This document shows, in pieces, positions 43,759-52,676 of a DNA stretch of 64,000 nucleotides. The DNA is from UBA6176 sp032119375 (lineage in GTDB: Bacteria > Verrucomicrobiota > Verrucomicrobiia > Limisphaerales > UBA9464): assembly GCA_964430505.1 (NCBI GenBank), contig CAYSGH010000015.1, forward strand, positions 1 to 64,000, read 5' to 3'. Position 1 is the stretch's first letter. Each line of letters starts with the position of its first letter. The notes under the pieces are model-generated. The model was not told the origin of the DNA, made no database searches, and was given only the letters and a program-made list of their open reading frames with translations. Position numbers and translations under genes: made by a program.

Positions 43759-45387
43759 ATGAGTTCCCCGCGTCCCATGTCGTCGCCCGGAGGCCCGTTG
43801 GCCTGGGTCGGGTTGGGCCTGTTGCTGGCCGTCCTGGCCTGGGGCATCCCCGTACGCCTCCTCTGGCTGCATCCCGTCGCGCTCGAGGCCGCCGGACACG
43901 GGACGCCCGGCACGGTTGCCCGCACGGAGTCGTTGCTTGCGGAAGGCAAGGCGGGCCCCGCCGCGTGGCTGGCCCTCGCGGCCGCCGAGGCGGGCTTGCC
44001 CGGCACCAACACGTTGGCGGCGCGCGTCGCGGCCGCGCTGGCGCGTCCAGAGGCTCGGACCTGGGGCGGGCCTGTCCCAACGGGAGCCCCTGCCTTGGCC
44101 GCCGCGCCTTCCACCAACGCCGCGATCGCGGCCCCGGCTGCGGATGCGTTCAGCTCGGAGGTGGCCCGACGTCACTGGCGCCAACGCGTGGAAGGCTCGG
44201 GAGTCCCCGGGGCGCTGGCCATCTGGCAGGCGCGGTCCTTTGCCCCGCGCCGCTTCGTGGCCGTGGGCAAGCCCGGCGGCCAGGCGCTGGAATCCACCTT
44301 GCTGCTGCTGGCGACGCTCCAGGAACAGGGACGGCTCTCGGACGGCCTCGGCGCGGGCGTGCAGGCCCTCGTGGCCAACGCACGCCCGGGGCAACCCGCC
44401 GACGGGCTCGAACAGGTCTGCCTGGACCTGCTCGTGCTGTCCCGTCGCCTCGACTGGACGAGCCTCGGCGAGCTGGCGCGGGCGATGCCGGATGCCGTCG
44501 CCTTGCGCGACTGGACGGCGATCGTCCAACGCGACGGGTCGGCGTTGCCCCTCTTGTACGCGTCGTCGGTGCTGTCCGGCCGGCCGGACGCGATGGCGGC
44601 GCGATGGAGCGCCGGGGAGGGGCCTGGGCGGCGGGCGCTGCGAGCGGCGTTGGCGGGCGGGGAGGGGTCGGCGCGTTGGCTCGGGCGGTTCAAGAAACCC
44701 GTCCTCGAAGGCGCGTGGGGCTGGCCGTGGTTGGGCGCGTGGGCGGCGCGCGAGGAGGCGGCGGCAGGCTGGGTGCGGCTGGGCCTCTTCTTGGCGGCGG
44801 CGGCCACGGCCGGCCTCGGGATGTCGGGCGCGATGGGAACTTCCGTCGAAGGCGGCGGCCTGCCGGTGCGTCGAGCGCTGGCGTTGACGTGCGTGGCGGC
44901 GGCGCTCTTGATCGTGCCCGCCGAGCCGCCCCCGCGGCGCGCGGCGACCCCAAGGGTCGAGGTGACGTTGGCCGCCCCGGATGGTGCGCCGGGTGCGCCC
45001 CGCAGCACGAAGGCAAGACAAGAAAGGCTGAGGATGGAACCAAGCACGTTGGCGACGATTGCGATCTTCGGGGCCTTGCAGGCGGCCGTGTACGTGGTGT
45101 GCCGCCGCAAGATCTCCGAGATCGTGTCCATGTACGAGGCGGCCCCGTTGCGGCTGCGCCTGCTGGAGAACGAGGAGAACCTTTTCGACTCCGGCCTGTA
45201 CCTTGGGATCGCGGGCACGGCGACCGCGCTGGTGTTGCAGGTGCTTCACCTGGTGGAGGCCAACCTTCTCGCGGCGTATTCCTCGAACCTCATGGGCATC
45301 GTGACCGTCGCCATGGTCAAGATCGTGCATGTTCGGCAGGCCCGGCGTGCCTTGATCCTGGAGGCGGGGCCCGGCGAGGTCGCCTGA
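43759..45387 (+). CDS. Large membrane protein, hypothetical
   Basis: I do not recognise this protein of about 542 residues. It has an N-terminal membrane helix (WVGLGLLLAVLAWGIPV), a long Ala-rich soluble region with alpha-helical repeats (ESTLLLLATLQEQGRLSDGL type, TPR-like in pattern) at about 150-340, and two membrane helices near 350 and 385. The C-terminal third, after RQERLRMEPS, has further hydrophobic segments (LATIAIFGALQAAVYVV, LGIAGTATALVLQVLHLV). Several in-frame starts exist (43723 TTG, 43735, 43759 and 43774 ATG) and the choice is uncertain. It is sandwiched between DUF4230 and coiled-coil genes with short spacers, suggesting a shared membrane complex. Confidence 0.65.
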   Translation: MSSPRPMSSPGGPLAWVGLGLLLAVLAWGIPVRLLWLHPVALEAAGHGTPGTVARTESLLAEGKAGPAAWLALAAAEAGLPGTNTLAARVAAALARPEARTWGGPVPTGAPALAAAPSTNAAIAAPAADAFSSEVARRHWRQRVEGSGVPGALAIWQARSFAPRRFVAVGKPGGQALESTLLLLATLQEQGRLSDGLGAGVQALVANARPGQPADGLEQVCLDLLVLSRRLDWTSLGELARAMPDAVALRDWTAIVQRDGSALPLLYASSVLSGRPDAMAARWSAGEGPGRRALRAALAGGEGSARWLGRFKKPVLEGAWGWPWLGAWAAREEAAAGWVRLGLFLAAAATAGLGMSGAMGTSVEGGGLPVRRALALTCVAAALLIVPAEPPPRRAATPRVEVTLAAPDGAPGAPRSTKARQERLRMEPSTLATIAIFGALQAAVYVVCRRKISEIVSMYEAAPLRLRLLENEENLFDSGLYLGIAGTATALVLQVLHLVEANLLAAYSSNLMGIVTVAMVKIVHVRQARRALILEAGPGEVA

Positions 45388-45400
45388 AGGGGACGGCGCG

Positions 45401-46897
45401 ATGAACCGCACCTTGCTGCTCATCCTCTGCGACTTCCTGTTGCTCAACCTCCTGGCGCTCACCCGCTGGGAGAAGATCGAGCCCGTGCCTCCCAACCCCC
45501 CCGCCGTCGTCGAGGGGCCGGCGCCATCCAAGGCAGCCGACGACGACCTCATGGCGTCGCTGCGAGCGGCCTTGGAGGAGGAACGGGCCGCGCGCGGGCG
45601 GGTGGAGGAGTCCCTGCGCGGGGAGGTGGCCACGCGGGAAGCATCGCTCCGGGCGTTGGAGGCGCGCGGGCGGGACCTGGAAGGCGGGCTTCAGCGCACG
45701 CGCGAGATCGCCGCCGACCTGGGCCAACGCCTCACCAACACGGTCGAGCAGGCCGCACGCCAGGCGGCCCAGGCGCGCCAGCAACTCGACGAGGCCCGCA
45801 CCCGCGCCGAGGCCGAGGCCGCCAAGGTCGCCGCCGCGGAGAAGGCGCGGGCCGCCATCGCCGAGACGGCCAAGGCCGCCGACGCGGAGCGCCTTCGGCT
45901 GTTGGACGCCCTCGCGGCGGAACGCGAGCAAGCGCGAAAGCAGCAGCAGTCGCTGGCCGCCATCGAGCAGGAACGACAGGCCGCCGAGCGCCGCGCCGCC
46001 GACCTCGCCGCCGCCGTCAAGGTCGCCGACGCCGAACGGGCGCTCCTGCGCGACAACGTCACCGATCTGCGCCAGCGCGTGCAGCAGGTGCAGGCCGAGA
46101 AGGAAAAGGTCCAGGCCCAGGCCGCCACCCTCGCCTCCGGCGTCAACCAGCTCGCCGTCAAGTCCGAGGAGCTGAAGCAGGAGATCCGCGACAACACGCC
46201 CGTCAGCGCCAACCTCCTCTTCCAGGACTTCCTCAACCACCGAGTGCGCGTGTCCCTCGGGGGCATCGCCCCGGGCCTGCTGGGCAACAGCGCCAAGGAA
46301 CGCGAGGCCGACACCATCCTCGTGTCCGATGGCGCCCGCACCATGGCCTTGGTCCACGTCTCGGACACGCCCCTGGTCCTTTCCATCCCCGGGTTCGGCG
46401 TGGACAAGCCCAAGGCCACCGCCACGGCCCGCGGCGTCGCGCTGGCGTCGGGCGCGCCGACGTTCCTCCGCGCCGACCCCCGGTGCCTCGGCATCCCGGT
46501 CTCCACCGGCGCCGTCCAGAAGGCGGGGGTGCGGGTGCTGTCGTTGGCGCGCAACCCGTTCAAGTTCCCGGACGCGCTCCTCGTGAGCCGCGGCGGGAAG
46601 TATTACGGCGAGGTGGAGTTCCGGCTCGACCCCCAGACGCCCGGCTACGTGCGCATGAAGACCCGGATCCTCAGCCGCGTGTTCGGGGAGTTCTCGCCCT
46701 CGACCGGCGACGTGGTGCTGAGCCGGCAAGGCGAGCTCCTGGGCCTGATGGTCAATGGCGAGTACTGCGCCGTGTTGTCCGACGTCCAACCCGCCGCCGG
46801 GGGCGAGCTGTCGCCGGACCTGGACCGCAACGCCGTCGGGCGCAAGCTCGAAGCCTTCCGCGCGCTCGTGGACCGGCTTCCGTTCGCGCTCAGGTAG
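45401..46897 (+). CDS. Membrane-anchored coiled-coil plus trypsin-like beta-barrel protein
   Basis: A 498-residue protein. An N-terminal membrane helix (LLLILCDFLLLNLLALT) is followed by a long coiled coil at about 45-275, rich in Ala, Glu, Arg and Gln. A beta-rich C-terminal domain at about 280-495 (LLFQDFLNHRVRVSLGG, GVALASGAPTFLRADPRCL, PGYVRMKTRILSRVFGEFSP, DVVLSRQGELLGLMVNGEYC) resembles a degenerate trypsin-like fold without an obvious catalytic Ser motif. It starts 13 bp after the preceding gene. A role as a periplasmic tether or scaffold is inferred only. Confidence 0.75.
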   Translation: MNRTLLLILCDFLLLNLLALTRWEKIEPVPPNPPAVVEGPAPSKAADDDLMASLRAALEEERAARGRVEESLRGEVATREASLRALEARGRDLEGGLQRTREIAADLGQRLTNTVEQAARQAAQARQQLDEARTRAEAEAAKVAAAEKARAAIAETAKAADAERLRLLDALAAEREQARKQQQSLAAIEQERQAAERRAADLAAAVKVADAERALLRDNVTDLRQRVQQVQAEKEKVQAQAATLASGVNQLAVKSEELKQEIRDNTPVSANLLFQDFLNHRVRVSLGGIAPGLLGNSAKEREADTILVSDGARTMALVHVSDTPLVLSIPGFGVDKPKATATARGVALASGAPTFLRADPRCLGIPVSTGAVQKAGVRVLSLARNPFKFPDALLVSRGGKYYGEVEFRLDPQTPGYVRMKTRILSRVFGEFSPSTGDVVLSRQGELLGLMVNGEYCAVLSDVQPAAGGELSPDLDRNAVGRKLEAFRALVDRLPFALR

Positions 46898-46950
46898 CCG
46901 GAGATTCCGCTTCCGTTTTGGCCCGTCCAAAGCCTGAATCGCGCCCTCGC

Positions 46951-48426
46951 GTGCAGGACGTCCATCACCATCGCCCTCGTCATTATTGCGGCGTGTTCGG
47001 GATCTACGGGCATCCCAACGCCGCCGAACTCACCTACTACGGCCTCTACGCCCTCCAGCATCGGGGGCAGGAAAGCGCAGGCATCGCCGCCACCGACGGC
47101 AAGTCCTTCCTCGTCCACCGCGGCATGGGCCTCGTCCCGCAGGTCTTCCCCGGGGATGTCCTCCACCGGCTGGTAGGCCCCATCGCCATCGGCCACACCC
47201 GGTACTCCACCACCGGCTCCTCCACCATCGTCAACGCCCAGCCCCTCATGGTCGATTGCGGCAAGGGCCGCATCGCCATCGGCCACAATGGCAACCTCAC
47301 CAACGCCTCCGCCCTCCGGGAGGAACTCGAGGCCAAGGGCTCCATCTTCCAGACCACGGTGGACAGCGAGATCATCCTCCACCTCCTCGCCCAGCCCGCG
47401 CGCGGCGCCCACGAAAGCGCCCTCATCGACGCCGTCCGCCGCATCGAGGGAGCCTATTCCCTGGTGGTCATGACCGAGCAGGCCCTCATCGGCGTGCGCG
47501 ATCCCCACGGCTTCCGGCCCCTCAGCCTTGGTCGCATGGCCAACGGGGCCTGGGTCCTCGCCTCCGAGACCTGTGCCTTCGACCTCATCCAGGCCCAGTT
47601 CGTGCGCGACGTGGAGCCCGGCGAGGTCGTCGTCATCGATGCCGACGGCATCCGCAGCATCCAGGCCTTTCCCGAGCAACGCCGACGCGCCTTCTGCGTC
47701 TTCGAGTACGTCTATTTTGCCCGGCCCGACTCCACGATCGCGGACCGCAACGTGTATCAGGTCCGGGTCAACATGGGCCGCGAGCTCGCCCGGGAACACC
47801 GGCTGGATGCCGACATCGTCGTGCCCGTGCCCGACTCCGGGAACTGCGCGGCCCTCGGCTATTCCCTCGAAAGCGGCATCCCCTTCGAGATGGCCTTTGT
47901 CCGCAACCACTACGTCGGGCGCTCCTTCCTCCAGCCGTCCCAGTTCATCCGCGACTTCGCCGTCAAGGTGAAGCTCAACCTCATCGGCGACCTCGTCCGC
48001 GGGAAGAGCGTCGTCATCATCGACGACTCCATCGTGCGCGGCACGACCTCCAAGGCCCGCGTCACGAGCCTCAAGGAGGCCGGCGCCAAGTCGGTCCACG
48101 TCCTCATCTCCTGCCCGCCCCACCGGCACCCGTGCGTCTATGGCATCGACTTCCCCGAGCGCTCCAAGCTGATGGCGGCCAACCACTCCCACGACGAGAT
48201 CCGCCAGTACCTCAACGCGGATTCCCTCGGCTACCTCAGCGAGGAGGGCATGGTCCGCGCCACCGGCCTCGGCAAGGAGGCCTTCTGCCTCGCCTGCTAC
48301 AACGGCGACTACCCCGTCGCCTACGACCCCGTCCTCGACAAGCACATCATCGAGCGCCGCCGCCAACGCACGAGCAACCTCGTGTCCGAGCTCGACGCCG
48401 AAAGCCGTCATCAACGGCTCCTCTAG
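46951..48426 (+). CDS. purF: Amidophosphoribosyltransferase
   Basis: First committed step of purine synthesis: PRPP plus glutamine gives phosphoribosylamine. The 491-residue chain starts at a GTG, giving a 12-residue propeptide before the nucleophile Cys13 in HYCGVFGIYG, as in B. subtilis-type PurF. Further motifs are LQHRGQESAGIA, GHTRYSTTGSS, GHNGNLTN and DPHGFRPL. In the PRPP domain they are VVPVPDSGN, VIIDDSIVRGTTSK and SCPPHRHPC. C-terminal Cys residues near FCLACYNGDYP fit the Fe-S-containing type. It has no close operon partner here. Confidence 0.95.
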   Translation: MQDVHHHRPRHYCGVFGIYGHPNAAELTYYGLYALQHRGQESAGIAATDGKSFLVHRGMGLVPQVFPGDVLHRLVGPIAIGHTRYSTTGSSTIVNAQPLMVDCGKGRIAIGHNGNLTNASALREELEAKGSIFQTTVDSEIILHLLAQPARGAHESALIDAVRRIEGAYSLVVMTEQALIGVRDPHGFRPLSLGRMANGAWVLASETCAFDLIQAQFVRDVEPGEVVVIDADGIRSIQAFPEQRRRAFCVFEYVYFARPDSTIADRNVYQVRVNMGRELAREHRLDADIVVPVPDSGNCAALGYSLESGIPFEMAFVRNHYVGRSFLQPSQFIRDFAVKVKLNLIGDLVRGKSVVIIDDSIVRGTTSKARVTSLKEAGAKSVHVLISCPPHRHPCVYGIDFPERSKLMAANHSHDEIRQYLNADSLGYLSEEGMVRATGLGKEAFCLACYNGDYPVAYDPVLDKHIIERRRQRTSNLVSELDAESRHQRLL

Positions 48427-48534
48427 GCCCCGACTACCCGCCACCCGCATTCGCTCCGCAACCGCCCCCCCGATGCCCGCTCGGGCCATGGGGTGACATG
48501 AGCCGGGTCGGTGCCCGTCGGCCTAGCCGAACAA

Positions 48535-48539
48535 TTCAG
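48535..48539. repeat. Target-site duplication TTCAG, left, of copy 2
   Basis: TTCAG here abuts the CCTAGAAA end, and an identical TTCAG at 48765-48769 follows the opposite end. Confidence 0.7.
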
Positions 48540-48764
48540 CCTAGAAACGGCAGTTGGGCAGTCTGTAGGCCGCGTGCCCTCACGCGGCGATGGCGATGCC
48601 GCATGCCTGGTGCGCCGGGTCAGGGGACCCGGCCTACAGCCGCGTCGAGCCCACCACGACCTCACTCGCAGGGTGAGCCCTTGGGTTCCTGCCCGTGAGC
48701 CCATCCTCCCGGATGGGAGGGCCCTTTCCTCGTTTGGAAATCCTCTTCGACTGCCGTTTCTCGG
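48540..48764. mobile_element. Palindromic MITE-like element, copy 2
   Basis: A 225-bp element. The left end CCTAGAAACGGCAGTTGGGC and right end, reversed CCGAGAAACGGCAGTCG, form terminal inverted repeats of about 17 bp with three mismatches. It is flanked by 5-bp direct repeats TTCAG. Inside are nested palindromes: TGTAGGCCG (from 48564) pairs with CGGCCTACA near 48630, and CACGACCTCACTCGC pairs in part with GGGTGAG. It is about 85% similar to copy 3 by eye. No open frame of significance. Confidence 0.82.
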
Positions 48765-48769
48765 TTCAG
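48765..48769. repeat. Target-site duplication TTCAG, right, of copy 2
   Basis: Partner of TTCAG at 48535-48539. Confidence 0.7.
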
Positions 48770-48857
48770 AGGGAAGGGAGGGAATGGCAAAGCCGATGCT
48801 TCCGGCCAAGGGGATCCACCCGCGCCATGGGCCTCCAAGACCTGTCACGTCCCCGCC

Positions 48858-49037
48858 TCAGTGGTGTCGCACCCACCAGGTGACGAGGGTGGCGACGACG
48901 ACCACCACGGCCAGGAACACGACGACGCGCAGCAGCAGGCGCATGATGCGCCACAGAAGCCACAGGCCCACGATGCCCGTCGCGACCACCGCCACCAGCA
49001 ACCCCGTCTTGTGCCAGTCGATCTGGTCGAGGTCCAC
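48858..49037 (-). CDS. Small membrane protein downstream of DAHP synthase
   Basis: A 59-residue frame from a GTG at 49037, 22 nt after the DAHP synthase stop on the same strand. It begins DLDQIDWHKTGLLVAVV and has two strongly hydrophobic parts (GLLVAVVATGIVGLWLLW, then LLLRVVVFLAVVVVATLV) split by RIMR. That gives one or two membrane helices with a short basic loop, ending WWVRHH. Such micro-membrane proteins are easily missed. No family is recognised. Being co-transcribed with an aromatic-synthesis gene is only positional evidence. Confidence 0.5.
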   Translation of the reverse strand: MDLDQIDWHKTGLLVAVVATGIVGLWLLWRIMRLLLRVVVFLAVVVVVATLVTWWVRHH

Positions 49038-49058
49038 GGCGAGGCCGGGTTGGCGGGG

Positions 49059-50129
49059 CTAGGAACGGCCGACGCCGACGGCCTCGGCCTTGCGCAGGCG
49101 CTCGGCGCCTTGCCGGAGCATGCGCTCGGTGGCCTCCCAGTGGAGGCACGCGTCGGTGATGCTCACCCCATACTGGAGCGCCTTGGGGTTCTTGAGCGGC
49201 TGGCTGCCCTCGTGAAGGTGGCTCTCCAGCATGACCCCCATGATGGCGTCGTCCCCCGCCAACCGTTGGTCCACAATGCTCCACCACACGTCCTCCTGCC
49301 GCGCGTGTTGCTTCAGGGAGTTCGCGTGGCTGCAATCCACCATGACCACCGGCGGCAGGCCGGCCTTCCGGAGCTGCCCGGCCGCCTCGGCAATCGACGC
49401 GGCGTCGTAGTTCGTCCGGTTCCGGCCCCCTCGGAGCACCACATGCGCGTCCTCGTTGCCCGTGGTCTGGACCACCGAGATCGCGCCGTGCTCGTCCATG
49501 CCCAGGAAATGGTGCGAGTGCTTCGCCGAGACCATCGCGTCCATCGCCGTCTGGAGGGATCCGTCGGTCCCGTTCTTGAAGCCCACCGGCATGGAGAGGC
49601 CGGAGGCCATCTCCCGGTGCGTCTGGCTCTCGGTCGTGCGCGCCCCGATCGCCGCCCAGCTCACCAGGTCCGCGATGTACTGCGGCACGATGGGGTCCAG
49701 GAACTCGGTGGCGGCGGGCATCCCGATCTCGTTCATCGCCAGGAGCAGGCGACGCGCGATCCGCAGGCCCGTGTCCACGTCATAGGTGCCGTCCAGGCAG
49801 GGATCGTTGATCAGGCCCTTCCACCCAATCGTCGTGCGGGGCTTCTCGAAGTACACCCGCATCACCAGGAAGAACTGGTCCGCCACCTCGGGGGCCAGCC
49901 GGGCCAGCCGTCGCGCATATTCCATGGCCGCGTTCGGGTCGTGGATGGAGCACGGGCCCACCACGACCAGCAGGCGCGGGTCCTCCCGGCGCAGGATTCG
50001 CTGCACCGTCTCCCGCCCGCGAACCACCGTGGAGGCGGCCGTCTCCCGCTGTGGCAGCGCCTCCTTCAGCTCCCGCGGCGAGAGCAAGGGACGAATGGTG
50101 ACGACCCGCAGGTCACTCGTGCGTTGCAT
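49059..50129 (-). CDS. 3-deoxy-7-phosphoheptulonate synthase (class I DAHP synthase)
   Basis: Entry enzyme of the shikimate pathway: PEP plus erythrose-4-phosphate. The 356-residue chain matches AroF/G/H: VVVGPCSIHDPNAAMEYARR (about 54-73), VYFEKPRTTIGWKG (Lys of the KPRT motif), ATEFLDPIVPQYIADL, WAAIGARTTESQ and MVDCSHANSLK. Metal ligands include the Cys in GPCSIHDP, a His in the C-terminal SHANS, and Glu/Asp near VMLESHLHEG. The ATG at 50129 begins MQRTSDLRVV. Regulation by feedback of an aromatic amino acid is likely for the family, but which one is not readable. Confidence 0.95.
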   Translation of the reverse strand: MQRTSDLRVVTIRPLLSPRELKEALPQRETAASTVVRGRETVQRILRREDPRLLVVVGPCSIHDPNAAMEYARRLARLAPEVADQFFLVMRVYFEKPRTTIGWKGLINDPCLDGTYDVDTGLRIARRLLLAMNEIGMPAATEFLDPIVPQYIADLVSWAAIGARTTESQTHREMASGLSMPVGFKNGTDGSLQTAMDAMVSAKHSHHFLGMDEHGAISVVQTTGNEDAHVVLRGGRNRTNYDAASIAEAAGQLRKAGLPPVVMVDCSHANSLKQHARQEDVWWSIVDQRLAGDDAIMGVMLESHLHEGSQPLKNPKALQYGVSITDACLHWEATERMLRQGAERLRKAEAVGVGRS

Positions 50130-50214
50130 GACGGCCGCATCGTATGCAAACCGACGCCGTGGTTGGAACCCCAATTCCCGCGCCCCACCTCGCCGGCGCG
50201 CGACCCACGCCCCG

Positions 50215-52245
50215 TCACTTCCAGTCCCAGCGTTCGCCGAAGAAGCCGCCGTCCACGACCTTCCCAGGGAACCGCGGTCCGGGCGCCTGCGAGACGTCGA
50301 TCACCGCCCAGTCCGGCAGCTTGGGCGTCTGGCGGGCGTTGTTGAGGTAGTCGTACTCGCGGAACGTGAAGCCGCTGTTCAACACCACGTAGCGCGCCGG
50401 GTTCAACGGGTTGGGGAACACCAGAACCGGAACGTGCCGCGCCGGGTCATGCGTCTTGCCGTGTGCCTTGAGCGCGTCGGGCGTCCACGCGATGGGCAGC
50501 TTGGATAGCATCCGGGACAACAGGCGGTTGCTCGCGGGATCACCCCACAACACCACGTTCGACCGCGCCAGCTCCTCGTCCGTCACCTGCGCGTCGTCCA
50601 TCACGACGGCATCGCCCCGATAATGGCGTCGCCATTCCCTCTGGGCGCGTTCCAGCTCCGACTTCGCCCACGCCGCCACCAAGGGAAACGGCGACTGCCC
50701 CGTGGGCCGCACGAAGACGAATCGATCCATGAAGGCGTCGTCGATGGGCCCTTGCAGCCCGTGGCGCTTCACAAGCCCTTCCGCCGGGGCCGGGCCGGCC
50801 GACCATCCCTGCGCCCCGCGATGCAACGCACCCGCAAAGGACCGCTCCGACGTGGGCCGCCCCAGCACGACCGACTCCATCGGCCGCCCGTCGGACTGCA
50901 CCTCCACGCGGACGGGCTGGCGGGGGTCGAAGGGCGACTCGCCAGGGCCGAACGCAAAGGACAGGGCGCTGACGTTGGTGGACGTGACCCGGAGGGTGTT
51001 GCCCTGCCAGTCGGCCACGACCGTCGCGGGCTCCCAATGCTGGCCCAGGCCATCCACCACGACCCATGCCATGCGCGGGTAACGCAGCGAATGGGTGGTG
51101 AACAGGACGCGTGGCGGTACGCGGACGCGGCCCTGGCGGGCGAGGGCGTCGATGCGCCGGTTCAGCTCGGCCTTGGTCGCCGGCTCGTACTTGTGGCCCG
51201 TCTTGGGTGCGACGAGGTGGGTGAGATCCATGCCGAGGGCCGCCATGGACTTCTCGACGGCCTGGGCGGCCTGGATTTGTCGGTCGTCCGCGCCGCTGTA
51301 GGCGACCACGGGGGTCATCGCGAGGTTGAGCGCGTTGGCGGTGGCGTCGTGCAACCGCCAGAGCTTGGGCTCCCACGGGAAAGGCTGGAGCTTCTCGTTC
51401 TGGAACACGTCCAGGAACTCCGCCGTCTCCGAGAACCCGGCGCCCGGGGCCGACGCCGCGAACCGCCACGCATGGTGCACCGTGAAGTGCCAGCACGACG
51501 CGCCCCCCAGGCTGAACCCCCGCACCACCATCCGGTCCTCGTCGATCGGATACAGCCGCTGCACGTCCTCCAGCGCCTCCCAGAAGTCCGTCTCGCCCGC
51601 GAATCGCGACCCGTTGCAATACCGGCCGTACAGGTGCAGCACGAACGTGTCCGGCGGCGCAAACTCGCCCGGGCCGCGCATCCGCTCGTTGAGGAACGCC
51701 AGCTCGCTCAACTGCTCCCCGCGCCCATGAAACCAAAAGTCCAGCCGCCACCGACGGCCGCTGTCCGGCCTCCACGACGGCGGCACCACCAACCCGTACG
51801 GCTGCACCGACCCGTCGATGCGCGACCTATACCCGCGCACCGTCGGTCCCGTCGCCTCCGCCCATCCCACCTTGCCAGACCGCAGCACCGCCGCCCGCTC
51901 ATGCCCCGTCTGCAACAGCAGCCGCGCCGTCGCCAGCTCGTTCGTCTTGAAGACCTCGTCGTGCCGCACCGCCCAATCCACCGCCTTCTGAAAAACCTCC
52001 ACGTCCGCCAGCCGCGCCGCCAAGTCCGGCTTGTCCGCCACGTCCTTCCGCAACTGGTCGATGTCCCGCCCGAGCATCGTCGCCCCCATCCGCAGGAACT
52101 CCCTCACCTCCGACGGGTACGCGATCCCCGCAGGCGGCACCGGCCGCACCTTGTCCGCCACGTTGTCCGCCGGCCCGTCCGCCACCAACGCCGTCGCGGC
52201 GCACGCCAGCCCGAGGAACGCCAGCCATCGAATGTCGCGCTTCAT
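50215..52245 (-). CDS. Exported prolyl-oligopeptidase-like hydrolase
   Basis: A 676-residue protein with a signal peptide (WLAFLGLACAATALVADG). An alpha/beta hydrolase domain at about 150-400 has LDFWFHGRGEQLSEL (oxyanion), DRMVVRGFSLGGASCWHFTV (nucleophile Ser in GFSLGG), TPVVAYSGADD (acid) and PKTGHKYEP (His). A long C-terminal beta-rich domain follows (VVDGLGQHWEPATVVADWQG and onwards). The family occurs in soil verrucomicrobia, and the substrate is unknown. The ATG at 52245 gives the signal peptide. Confidence 0.85.
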   Translation of the reverse strand: MKRDIRWLAFLGLACAATALVADGPADNVADKVRPVPPAGIAYPSEVREFLRMGATMLGRDIDQLRKDVADKPDLAARLADVEVFQKAVDWAVRHDEVFKTNELATARLLLQTGHERAAVLRSGKVGWAEATGPTVRGYRSRIDGSVQPYGLVVPPSWRPDSGRRWRLDFWFHGRGEQLSELAFLNERMRGPGEFAPPDTFVLHLYGRYCNGSRFAGETDFWEALEDVQRLYPIDEDRMVVRGFSLGGASCWHFTVHHAWRFAASAPGAGFSETAEFLDVFQNEKLQPFPWEPKLWRLHDATANALNLAMTPVVAYSGADDRQIQAAQAVEKSMAALGMDLTHLVAPKTGHKYEPATKAELNRRIDALARQGRVRVPPRVLFTTHSLRYPRMAWVVVDGLGQHWEPATVVADWQGNTLRVTSTNVSALSFAFGPGESPFDPRQPVRVEVQSDGRPMESVVLGRPTSERSFAGALHRGAQGWSAGPAPAEGLVKRHGLQGPIDDAFMDRFVFVRPTGQSPFPLVAAWAKSELERAQREWRRHYRGDAVVMDDAQVTDEELARSNVVLWGDPASNRLLSRMLSKLPIAWTPDALKAHGKTHDPARHVPVLVFPNPLNPARYVVLNSGFTFREYDYLNNARQTPKLPDWAVIDVSQAPGPRFPGKVVDGGFFGERWDWK

Positions 52246-52676
52246 GATGCCCGCTAGAAAACGCCAAGCCGCCCATGCCTTCAACACGGGTTTCCTTCGA
52301 GGCACACGGGAAGCGGGAAGCCGGAAGCGGTGAATGCGGCAGAGCTGTCTCGGCGCTGCGTGCGGCAGCCTCTCGCCAAGACACCCAGACGCAAAGGCAG
52401 GGCGTCCGCTGGCGCCGTGCCCCAAACCTCCGTGCCCTCCGCGCCTCCGCGAGAGAATCACCCCGCCCCCCCCGACAGCTCGGGGACTTGCCTCTCACCA
52501 AGGCACGGAGATCACGGAGCGGACGTGAATCCATCCCTTCGCGCCTTCGCCCCTTCGCGTCACACACCCCGCAACGTGGCACCCCGGGCAAGACCGAGAC
52601 GGTCTTGCTACCACCTTCGCGTGACACACCCCCAAGGAAGCGGCAGTGCCATCCCGGCGTGCCCCTCCCGTCCCAC
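52246..52676. other. Intergenic region, no gene seen
   Basis: A 431-bp region holding CTTCGCGTCACACACCCC and CTTCGCGTGACACACCCCC, two imperfect copies about 60 bp apart (near 52554 and 52615), and a purine-rich GGGAAGC-type repeat around 52308-52330. No coding frame is convincing. Confidence 0.45.

Larger units (their letters stand above)
48427..48857. other. Intergenic region containing palindromic repeat copy 2
   Basis: Between the convergent purF and small membrane protein genes. Apart from the 225-bp element at 48540-48764 I see no gene. Confidence 0.5.

Noticed and set aside
46645..48489. 614-codon minus-strand frame opposite purF
   Set aside because: PurF motifs in the plus frame are complete. 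The antisense frame is a composition artefact.
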